DNA of 64,000 nt from Miscanthus floridulus. Lineage: Eukaryota > Streptophyta > Magnoliopsida > Poales > Poaceae. The DNA lies in assembly GCF_019320115.1 (NCBI RefSeq), contig NC_089587.1, positions 90,073,405 through 90,137,404 of the forward strand, read 5' to 3'. Below are positions 55,151 to 64,000 of the stretch, piece after piece. Positions within the stretch are counted from its first letter, which is position 1. Every line of letters begins with the position of its first letter. The position numbers were made by a program, and so were the translations under genes. The notes beneath the pieces were generated by a model that did not search any database, was not told where the DNA came from, and was given only the letters and a program-made list of their open reading frames with translations.

Positions 55151-57193
55151 TGTAACACCTCGGGTGTTTAAATATTAAAATCTGACATGTCATCATATGC
55201 ATTGCAAAGCATTTGGCATTTGGTGAAAACTTTGAGATGCATACACTAATACAAGTTTATATTATGTGGTATGTGTTACATTGTATTGTTTGACTCAAGT
55301 TCAAAGTTTGTTTGGATTTTGAATTTTTCGAGAAAACCCCGCTTTTCAGCATTTAAATCCTACCCTGAAAATCCATTTCAAAATCTAAGCATATTTTGGG
55401 GTTGAGCCCAAAATAAAAAGTGTAGAACTTGACAAGTTATACAAAGTTTGTTTTTGGAGTTTTTCAAGTTGTTTAGAAAAATTTCGAGTAATTCAAAAAG
55501 GCGTAATTCGTTAAATTTCCCTATTCAAATTCAAAAGTTCATTTCAAAATCTAGACCGAATTAGGAGATGGTTATAGAAGCAAAGTTGTAGAACTTTTGA
55601 TTTTGAACAACTTTTGTTTTTGGAGATTTTTGAGTTGTTATGAAAATTTCAGAGTAATTTGTGAATTTTGGCGAATGGCAAACTTGCAAATACTGTGAAC
55701 AGTGCCCGTCGCTCAAACTACATCGCCGGCGACCTTCTTCGGCGTTCCAGGCGCGTCGTGGCCATCTGGGCGTCACGTTGGCATGGTAAAGGCTTCGTCA
55801 TGGCTTCCTTGAGCTTCCTGGCCACCCTTTTTAGCCTGAACCGTCGTCATCGTTGCTCTTCTCCCTTGCTCTGTTTCCGCCATCGCCGGTGACCTTACTG
55901 CGCTCACGGAATTCATCCTCACCGTCGCGCCTTATGCCAATTGCGTCTACCATTCTCTCCGCCTTGCACTCTCGCTCATTCCTGGCCTGTTTGCTTCACC
56001 TCTAGCAGTCTAGTGTCACCGCACGCTGTTTTCTTCCTCAGAGCCGGCCGAAGCACCGCCACCACTGACCTCTCCGTGGCCAGAGCCCGTCGGTGAGCCG
56101 TTGCCCTTGCTTGGTGTACCTTTGGCTTCGTCTCGATGCCGTAGTGCTAATTTCATTATTGCTTGGCTGTTTTGTCCACTTCAGTCGCTGGCACACCATC
56201 ACCGACGACCCTTGCGCCGCCGTGATCACCGTGGACATCGACCCGCGTCACCGTTGCTTCTCCGGCCTTGTTATCTGCTTAGTTGTGTTCAGGGTAAGCT
56301 GCTGGTGCTTCCTTGACATTTAGTTTAACCGCTATCGGCCTCTAGTCGCCAGCATAGTACCGACGAGGCGCCGTGTCCGCCATGTTCGATGTTGAGCTAG
56401 AATTGAGTCATAATCGGTGCATCTAAGTACGTCTATAGGTACGCCTAGTAGTGTAGAACATGTTGGTGCTATCGCCATCGTCGGTGATCTCACCGTCGGC
56501 GAGGAATTGCTGGTCAGAGCCGTTGCTGCCATGGTCAACGTCGGAGGTTGATGATGACATGTGGGGTCGGGTTGTCAGTGACTCAGCGTTCAAATGGATT
56601 TTTCTATTTTTAGATTTTAATGAATAGTGTATGTTTTTGTTATTTTTGTGTAGATTTATTTAGAGCTCAAAAAATTATGAAAATTTTTGTGTGACTTCTC
56701 TGTGATGTAAAGTATTTAAGAAAAATATGAAGTAATGTTTTTAAGTAATTTTTGAATGTGATAAAAATTGCTCCATTTATTAATAAATGGATTTCCATGA
56801 TTTTTCTAGGCTTATTTAATTGTCCAAAAATTATGAAATTTGTTTTGCCACTTACTTATCATGTAATGAACATTTACAAAAATTTTGAGCTCAATTAGAA
56901 TAAGTTGATTTATTTCATAATTTTGAATTAAATAATTAATTCATAAAAGCAAATAGTAACCTTTAATGATTTAGGTTTTGTTTGAAATTTTGGATTGAGT
57001 GATGACCTTGGGTCATTAATTGATAATGATCCTTGGCAATTGATGTATGTGTTGCGAAAAAGATTTAGTTGTTTGACTTACAACTGTACCGCAAAGAAAA
57101 GTTGTATTCAAATTGTTAATTTTTGCATCCATCATCGAGCATCATGTTTTGTATTCCGCATCATGTTAAACATGGCATTGTTATTACGTGTAG

Positions 57194-57310
57194 TGAACGA
57201 AGGTGAACACGTGGTAGTTAATCAAGTTGTTGAGGAGGTTATTCCGTCTGTTGAGGTCGGATCGAATACTTGTGAAACGTCGCAGGAACCAGACTTTTCC
57301 GTCAACGAAG
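57194..57310 (+). other. Exon-like open block in E2 LTR
   Basis: 117 bp between an acceptor-like TTACGTGTAG and an AAG|GCAAGC donor-like end, reading an acidic, Val-rich peptide (NEGEHVVVNQVVEEV at the start). It has the same phase (1-1), ending and relative position as the E1 block at 16150-16305. Confidence 0.35.
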
Positions 57311-58260
57311 GCAAGCCCCAGATGCATACAACCCTACCTTGTGTTTTACAAATTAATTTCGCTTTTGCTTTCTGTTACTGCATTAATTAATTAGGAGTTA
57401 AATAAGAGCCTAATTGGTGCATTACCACCCTTGTTATTCCATATTTACCATATTACCAGTTTTAAACTCGTATATGACTAGTTTTGCTTAGCTATGCATA
57501 GAACGAGGAAAGTCGGGTGACTACCTGCCACCTGCAAGTTTTAAATGGAACATTGGTTAATTATGTTAGCATGTGATATGGGGATGTGGAGTAATAAATC
57601 TAGACCGGGCGGATTCGGTGTGTGTGAGCCACAAGACATGGAGGTCTTGTGAGCGGGTTCTTTCCGCCTGTGTTGATTAAGGCACGTCCATTGTTGAATT
57701 GCATGAGGTAAGAATTTGTAGTACTAACCACATACTCCGGTAAGCCTGAACTTGGCGATTTTATTACGAGAATGGCTACTCGCGCACTAGGAGTGGAGAG
57801 ATGGCAGGAATAGCGTGTACCCATGTGGCAATGGGCTGGATTGGTGGAGTACTGTATTCTCGGATGGCGCGGACCCGTTCTTGCTTTAGAGGATCCAAGA
57901 GTAGGTTGATATATGTAGGTCGGGGACCTGCATATGTCATGTGGTCTGGAGTCCCCAGCTGGGTTTAATCGGTTCGAATCATCGTTGCTCCTCGGTTATG
58001 GAGACTCAACTCACTGTTCATCATCGTAGTATTAATAACTGGAACTCGAATAAGTCTTGTGAAGGTGTTGGATATAAAGTTTCATGATCTCAACACAGAT
58101 CGTGTTAGCTTTGTATATAATTCTTATGAAGTTTTCTATATAAAGAATTTTGTTAAAAGAGCTTTTACGCAAAAGAACTTTGATCATTGTTAAAGCTATA
58201 CCTTGAATCCCTGAGCCTGCATTCCTAAGTTTATCAGTTAATATTTCGGTTAAGTCTTGT

Positions 58261-58278
58261 TGAGTACTTTTGTACTCA
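58261..58278 (+). promoter_or_regulatory. Conserved LTR hairpin TGAGTAC-TTTT-GTACTCA
   Basis: A 7-bp perfect stem with a TTTT loop, then GGGTTCGTTGACC. It is the counterpart of E1 6501-6522. Confidence 0.5.
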
Positions 58279-58739
58279 GGGTTCGTTGACCCTTGTTGCA
58301 GGTGAGCCTCATGAGTAGATCTATTTTGGATCGTGCTGCATGACTATTGTTCGTTCTGACGATGAGAAGTAAATGTGTGATCCCTGGGCAGGATGTTTAT
58401 TTTGTGTGTTATGTATATGTTAATTATGCCACTCCACTATTACTATGGTTTGTAATAAGTATCAAACTTAGTTTGTAAGGTTTGAAACAACTAGTTTGTA
58501 AACTATGTTATCGTAAGACTTCCACTGTTTTTACTCTAGTATTGATATTTGAATAAATGTTGTAATACTGCAATGACTCTATAATGTGATCCTGCTCGAA
58601 AATCGTGGATGATTCAGGGTTCCCTGAGGACACCCGACAGTCTTTTTAAGTTATTGGAAACATATGCATAAATGTCAAAGGTCATCGGACAGTGATAGGT
58701 GCATGTGGACCTTATAACTTAGGAGGTTCTACCACAGAA

Positions 58740-58751
58740 TGGTATCAGAGC
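58740..58751 (+). other. E2 primer-binding site
   Basis: TGGTATCAGAGC, three bases after the LTR end, exact for initiator tRNA-Met. Confidence 0.93.
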
Positions 58752-59144
58752 CAGGTTGTTGCAAGGTTTTTGTAGTATTATTTTGCAAAAAACTTCAAAA
58801 TGATTTGGGATGATTAAATTTAACTTGATAATTTGGTCCAAATTGCTTCTGACTTATCTTATTTCTTTCTCACCATTCCATATTTGATTAAAAAGGTTTT
58901 GTGTGGTGGAGTAGTAATCTTATTACGCCCTATATAAAAATAAATGTTGTTTATGTGCATTATAAACTTTGATGTTTTTGTTCGTAAGAACGATTCATGC
59001 ATCATGAATAATTCACTCGTTACTTCCTTCACCTCTTAGTCTAGAGTTGAGTAGTGAGTCTGGTTGGAGGAATGTAATCCATCTTAGCTACTTTTTGGAT
59101 TTTGATCAAATAGTCTTACTTGGATTAAATTGGCTTCCTACAGT
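58752..59144 (+). other. E2 leader with splice-acceptor-like end
   Basis: 393 bp without a gene, ending GGCTTCCTACAG (CAG at 59141-59143) one base before the ORF0 ATG. Donor-like sites occur upstream in the LTR (GAG|GTAAGAATT near 57707, CCG|GTAAGCCTG near 57739). Confidence 0.45.
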
Positions 59145-59717
59145 ATGGCTCGTGCCAAGATGACGCCCCGTAAGTCCACCGGACCCAAAGGAGTTCCTCG
59201 TCACCAACTTGCCCCTAGAAATGATGGTGCTAGCAGTAGCAGTGCTAGGCCTGATCCCCAGGCAGAGATACAGAGGATTTCTGTAGAGTTAGCACAAGCT
59301 ACTATAGATAGGGCTTTGGATGCTATACAAGTAGGAGAATTACAGGGTCAATTGAGGCATCTCACCACCGCGCATAGGAATTGTGAACGTATGTTGGTTC
59401 GTACGGTGGAGGGAAGAAATGAAGCTTGGCAGAGGGAAAATGTAGCTAGAGCTAGAACTCATGAGCTAGAATTCTATGTAGAAGATTTAGAAGAACATAA
59501 TACCTATCTACATGAGGAAGTTCATAGGCTTAGCAATCTACTAAATCCGAATCATGAGCCTCAAGCTGATGCCATGGACCCCAGTGTCATCCTTGCCGAT
59601 GATGATGAATCGGGAGAGGAAGAAGAAGAAGAAGATCCTGAAGAATTAGTAATGATCAATGAAAGTGATGATGAAGGCGGTAATAATTCGGGAATGGATA
59701 TCGAGCCTGAAGTTTGA
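59145..59717 (+). CDS. E2 ORF0: intact protein with histone H3-tail-like N-terminus
   Basis: An intact 190-residue ORF; the start is the ATG one base after an acceptor-like CTACAG. After Met it reads ARAKMTPRKSTGPKG, keeping H3 A1, R2, K4, T6, R8, K9, S10, T11, G12 and K14, and then a QLA motif as in H3 19-21. Residues ~45-145 are Glu/Arg/Leu-rich and likely coiled coil, with the AHRNCERML block shared with E1. The tail (about 150-190) is highly acidic (DDDESGEEEEEEDPEE). Nothing resembles the H3 globular domain. Ala at position 2 would favour Met removal, giving an H3-like free N-terminus. The function is unknown; a chromatin role is inferred. Confidence 0.8.
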   Translation: MARAKMTPRKSTGPKGVPRHQLAPRNDGASSSSARPDPQAEIQRISVELAQATIDRALDAIQVGELQGQLRHLTTAHRNCERMLVRTVEGRNEAWQRENVARARTHELEFYVEDLEEHNTYLHEEVHRLSNLLNPNHEPQADAMDPSVILADDDESGEEEEEEDPEELVMINESDDEGGNNSGMDIEPEV

Positions 59718-59893
59718 AGTAATTGAGGAAAGGAGTAGAGTTGTATAATAGTAGCTCTAGTCAAGTTATGTAGTTTTGTTTTCGTACTCGTGGGTTTGTT
59801 TGTACATTAGTAAACTCTATGTAATGGGTCTAGAGTAAACTTTGGTACGATTCAATAAAGACATGTGAATAAAGTTTGGTTTGTTTTGAGCAG
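59718..59893 (+). other. E2 spacer between ORF0 and gag with acceptor-like end
   Basis: 176 bp ending GTTTGTTTTGAGCAG directly before the gag ATG at 59894, as in E1. Confidence 0.45.
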
Positions 59894-60990
59894 ATGCGTC
59901 GTATACGGGGTTCGTATATTCCTAGAACTTCACAAGATGAGGATGGTATTCCAGATCCACCACCAGTTCCAACAAATCTAGCTGATGCTATAACTGCACT
60001 TGTCAATGTGATGGCTGAAAATTCTCGTTTGCTTCATGAGATGGCTTAGAGTAATCAGAATCAGATGTAAGGAAATCGTGGTCGTCACCATAACAGACAG
60101 GAGGCTACATATGTTGACTTTACAGACTCAAGACCACCGGTGTTCACTAAGGCAGATGAACCATTGGAGGCTGATGACTGGCTTCAAACCATGGAGCATA
60201 AATTTGACCTTATTCCATGCACAGAGTATCAGAAACCTGCGTTTGTCGCCCAACAACTTAGAGGAGCAGCAAGTGCTTGGTGGGTGAACTTAGTGGCTAT
60301 GCAACCTACTAGCATTCCAATAACTTGGGCTGAGTTCCGTACTACCTTCAGAGCCTATTATATCCCTAAAGGAGTGATGGTAATGAAGTTAGATGAATTC
60401 CTTGCTTTGAAGCAAGGAGATCAAACCATGATGCAGTATGTGGGAAGATTTAATCATCTGTCCCAATATGCATCAGAACATGTCAATACTGATGCCAAGA
60501 AGAAGAGGTGGTTTATGAGATGCCTGAATACCAAGTTGTAGACTATGATGACCACTTGTATCAATGTCACTTACCATGAGGCCGTAAATATTGCAATTGC
60601 TTCAGAGTCAAAGTATCGGCAGCATAAGGAGCTTAAAAAGAAAAAGAGTATGCCGTCTGGATCTTTTGGGGGAAATTAGAAGAGGCAGAGGGTGATTTAC
60701 CATCCAGTACATCATAATCGTCCTTCTTACCGTCCGCCACAGTCTCAAGCTGGGCAATAGTCAAATGTTCGTCCTGCTATAACCTATCCAAATTCACAGT
60801 CAACTAATGCTCCTGGTGGCAATGCTCCAACATCCTAGGGTCACAACTATCCATGTTACAATTGTGGAAGGACTGGTCATTTCTCCTAGGAATGTCCATA
60901 TCCTAGGCAAGTTAATCAAAATTATCAGAAGGCCCCTGCCAATCAACAACAGGGTCAGGCACCAAACAAGAACCTCAATCAGAATGTTCA
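59894..60990 (+). pseudogene. gag: E2 gag
   Basis: Starts MRRIRGSYIPRTSQDEDG. The retrotransposon Gag core runs from PPVFTKADEPLEADDWLQTMEHKF through AWWVNLVAM, TWAEFRTTFRAYYIP and YVGRFNHLSQYA. A Gln/Asn/Pro-rich linker and the knuckle CYNCGRTGHFS follow, with a TAG inside the knuckle. Seven stops, mostly TAG, start with 60047. It stays in frame with protease and RT. Confidence 0.85.
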
Positions 60991-61500
60991 GATGGGCAAA
61001 GATGGGAGGAAGATAGGACGGGTGTTCTATATTCAAGCTAGAGAAATTCCAGAAGGGGAGCCAGTGATGATGGGTATGTTTCCTGTTGCTAATCACCCTG
61101 TAGTTATACTTTTTTATTCTGGCGCATCGCATTCATTCATCAATAGAACATTTGTCGTGAAGCATGAAATTTCAACTGGGGCAACAAAGGAAAGTTTCTT
61201 TATACAGTCGCCTAGGGGACGTCTATGTACTAAGGAAATGGTATACTAGGTACCCGTAAACCTGGGTGGGCATATTTTTCCCACTACCATGATTATCCTT
61301 AAGGATCAGGATATAGATGTAATCTTGGGAATGAATTGGATGTATCAGCATAAGGCTGTTATAGATGCTTTGAATATGACATTAAGGGTGAGTTTGCCTG
61401 ATAGTAATTCTCAACTTCTCATCCAACTTCCAACCCTAAGAAGATTAGTGGGCAAGATTTGTGCAACTGCTGTCAAAGAGATTAGAGATATTCTGGTAGT
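60991..61500 (+). pseudogene. pol: E2 protease
   Basis: The active-site segment reads VVILFYSGASHSF: the catalytic Asp is Tyr (TAT, 61115-61117). [16 protein letters not shown] marks the C-terminal part. A TAG lies at 61247-61249. The domain cannot be active. Confidence 0.8.
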
Positions 61501-62850
61501 GTATGAATTTCCGGATGTGTTTCCTAAAGATTTACCCAGTCTACCACCTGATAGGGATGTACAGTTTAACATAGAGTTACAACCTAGAACAGCTCTGATT
61601 TCTCAGAGAGCTTATAGGATGCCACCTAAGGAATTGGCCGAGTTGAAGACTCAGTTACAAGAATTGATTGAGAAAGGGTTTATCCAACCTAGTTCCTCAC
61701 CTTGGGGATGTCCAGCAATTTTTGTGAAAAAGAAAGATGAGACCTTGAGGTTATGTGTTGACTATCGTCTGTTGAATGAAGTGACCATCAAGAATAAGTA
61801 TCCATTACCTCAGATAGATTTGCTTTTTGATCAATTGGCCGAAGCCAAAGTTTTCTCCAAGATAGATTTGAGATCAGGGTATCATCAAATTAAGATAAAG
61901 CCTGAAGATATTCCCAAAATGGCATTTACCACAAGATATGGATTATATGAATACTTGGTAATGTCTTTTGGTTTGACAAATGCTCCTGCTCATTTTATGT
62001 ATCTGATGAACTCAGTATTCATGCCTGAGCTAGACAACTTTGTAGTGGTATTTATTGATGACATTCTAGTATATTCCAAGAATAAGAAAGAACATGCGGA
62101 ACATCTCAGAATTGTTCTGACCCGTTTGAGAGAACATCAACTATATGCCAAGTTCAGCAAGTGTGATTTTTGGCTTAAGGAAGTGCAATTTCTTGGACAT
62201 GTCTTGTCAGCCGAAGGAGTTGCAGTTGATCCTGGCAAAGTAAGTGATGTGCTTGATTGGAAATCGCCAACCATAGTTTATCAAGTTTGGAGTTTTCTTG
62301 GATTGGCGGGGTATTACCGTCGGTTTATTCCCGAATTCTCTAAAGTATCAAAGCCTATAACTGAATTGTTGAAGAACCAAGTCAAGTTTGTCTGGTCATC
62401 AGATTGTGAAGAGGCTTTCTAGACCTTGAAGAAATTGTTGACTATTGCACCAGTATTAGCCCAACCTAATATTGAGAAGCCATTTGATGTGTATTATGAT
62501 GCTTCAGGTATTGTATTGGATGTGTGTTAATGCAAGAAGGCCAAGTCATTGCCTATGCGTCTAGGCAACTTAAGCAACATGAAGAACACTATCCGACTCA
62601 TGATCTGGAGTTAGCAGCTGTGGTTCATGCTCTAAAGATTTGGCGGCATTACCTGCTTGGTAATACGTGCCATATGTATACAGACCACAAGAGCTTAAAG
62701 TATATCTTTACTCAGTCAGAATTGAACATGCGACAAAGAAGATGGTTAGAACTGATTAAGGATTATGATTTGGAAGTACATTATCACCCGGGTAAAGCAA
62801 ATGTGGTTGCAGATGCCCTCAGTCGCAAAAGTTATTGCAACTGTCTGATA
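61501..62850 (+). pseudogene. pol: E2 reverse transcriptase and RNase H
   Basis: [17 protein letters not shown], the [19 protein letters not shown] block, [28 protein letters not shown] and FIDD (62051-62062), then the RNase H acids in [10 protein letters not shown] and [10 protein letters not shown] and the [12 protein letters not shown] block. TAG at 62420-62422 and a one-base deletion near 62518 break it; RT itself is open for more than 370 codons. Confidence 0.92.
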
Positions 62851-64000
62851 GTGAGAACAATGGGTCTGAATTTATGTCAAGAAATGGAAAAGTTGAATGT
62901 GGAAGTAATTCAACAAGGAAGTTTGACCAACATAATCGTTGAAGCCACTATTCGAGATCAAGTTATTGCTGCTCAGAAGGAAAACAAGGGTATAGCCCAT
63001 ATCAAGGAAAGAGTCAAGAATGGAAAAGCGGAATGCTTTAGCATAGATGATGAAGATGTGTTATGATTCAAGGATCACCTGGTGGTACCAAAAGTTCCTG
63101 AGTTGCGGCAGTCAATTCTAGATGAGGCACATGCTACTAGGTTATCTATCCATCCAGGAAGTAACAAGATGTACCATGACTTGAAGCAAAGATTCTGGTG
63201 GACTAAGATGAAAATAGAGATTGCTAGATATACAACAAAGTGTGATACTTATCAAAAGGTGAAAGCTATACATTTGAGGTCTGCTGGTGAATTACAACCA
63301 TTACCTATTCCATCTTGGAAGTGGGAGGACATAAGTATGGACTTTATTGTTGGTCTATCCAAGACATCAAAGGGATTTGACTCAGTATGGGTTATTGTAG
63401 ATCGACTCACTAAGTTAGCACATTTTATTCCAGTCAAGACAATATATCCTACGATCCAATATGCCAAGATGTATTTAGCAAGAATCATGAGTCTCCATGG
63501 AGTACCCAAGACTATTGTGTCAGATAGGGGTACACAGTTTGTCTCTAACTTTTGGAAACAATTGCATTCTTCATTGGGTACTAAACTTTTGTATAGTATA
63601 GCTTATCATCCACAGACTGATGGATAGACTGAAAGAGTCAATCAAGTACTTGAAGATATGTTAAGGTGTTGTGTCCTTAACTATTCCAATAAGTGGGATG
63701 AATGCTTACCTTTGGCCGAGTTCTCATACAATAATAGTTATCAAGAAAGCATTAGAATGGCTCCATTTGAAGCACTCTATGGTCGTAGATGCAGAACATC
63801 ATTGAGTTGGTCTGAGCCTGGAGAAAGAAGATTCTTTGGAGTTGACCTTGTGAAAGAAACAGAAGACAAGGTTAGGCAAATATAGAGTAATTTGAAGATA
63901 GCTCAATCCCGACAAAAGAATTATGCGGATAGAAGACGGAGACCATTGGTATTTAACAAAGGAGATTTTGTATATCTGAAAGTATCACCAATGAAGGGAG
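62851..64000 (+). pseudogene. pol: E2 integrase (truncated by window)
   Basis: Zinc region HPGSNKMYHDLKQRFWW ... CDTYQK, then the core with MDFIVGL (Asp), IVSDRGTQF (Asp) and TERVNQVLED (Glu) after a TAG at 63625-63627. The C-terminal basic region (SRQKNYADRRRRP) and the start of the FVYLKVSPMKG block reach the edge. The second zinc Cys position reads Tyr. TGA at 63064 and TAG at 63883 are further breaks. The chromodomain, if present, is outside the window. Confidence 0.88.

Larger units (their letters stand above)
55151..58736 (+). repeat. E2 5' LTR (3586 bp)
   Basis: TGTAACACCTCGGGTG...GGTTCTACCACA. The start resembles that of E1. The interior parallels E1: a GC-rich block (55680-56560), an AT-rich block (56570-57180), an exon-like block (57194-57310), a CGGGTGA hairpin (57514-57534) and the GTACTC hairpin (58261-58278). 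The 3' LTR is outside the window. Confidence 0.87.
55151..64000 (+). mobile_element. E2: Tekay/Del-type chromovirus, 5' part (runs off right edge)
   Basis: A 5' LTR of about 3.59 kb, a Met-type primer site, ORF0, then gag-pol up to the integrase C-terminus. The domain order and ORF0 are as in E1, but nucleotide sequence is well diverged, so it is a separate family of the same clade. TCTAT (55146-55150) is the expected target duplication. It sits in Tat1 sequence. Confidence 0.9.

Noticed and set aside
1..64000. tRNA, rRNA or other structured RNA genes
   Set aside because: None recognised; the only tRNA-related sequences are the short primer-binding sites.

Overview
The window is a nested pile of LTR retrotransposons from a plant nuclear genome, almost certainly a grass. 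The evidence is Sirevirus-type copia elements, Tekay/Del-type chromoviruses with multi-kilobase LTRs, a Tat-type gypsy element with an antisense gene, a Tourist-like MITE with a TAA target duplication, and a CT-rich grass-style 5' leader with a splice donor at the left edge. Only about the first 2.2 kb looks like non-nest DNA. I see no bacterial, organellar, rRNA or tRNA genes.

Layout. 1-2181: probable 5' end and promoter of a minus-strand host gene, a 239-bp MITE, a (TA)n microsatellite and AT-rich DNA. 2182-22586: Sirevirus copy SirA on the minus strand (3' LTR, ORF3, end of pol). Its LTR is split by chromovirus E1 (2298-17792, complete, LTRs of about 4.67 kb), and its pol is split at 22586/22587 by a second Sirevirus, SirB (plus strand). 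SirB runs from 22587 to 38272, carries one solo LTR in gag (26574-28461) and another in its 3' LTR (35440-37896), and is cut in that 3' LTR by Tat-type element Tat1 (from 38273). Tat1 carries a minus-strand non-autonomous element, NA1 (41102-45693), inside gag. It ends at 55150, where a second chromovirus, E2, begins and runs off the right edge. Target-site duplications (exact or one base off) support the insertions of E1, both solo LTRs and NA1. The junctions alone support SirB, Tat1 and E2, whose far ends lie outside the window.

How the genes work together. Each autonomous element follows the scheme LTR, primer site, gag, protease, polymerase, polypurine tract, LTR. All are damaged, largely by C-to-T type changes that create TAG codons.

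Most interesting observation. Both chromoviruses carry an extra ORF upstream of gag (ORF0). Its product begins, straight after the initiator Met, with a close copy of the histone H3 N-terminal tail. In E1 12 of 16 residues match H3 1-16; in E2 the K4, R8-K9-S10-T11 and K14 positions match. A coiled-coil region and a strongly acidic tail follow. E1 also retains a recognisable chromodomain remnant at the end of its integrase, the domain type that reads methylated H3 tails. In both elements the start codons of ORF0 and gag lie at or one base after a splice-acceptor-like TTT...CAG, suggesting separate spliced mRNAs. A second notable feature is the Tat1 antisense gene, which shows four candidate GT-AG introns of 73-80 bp.
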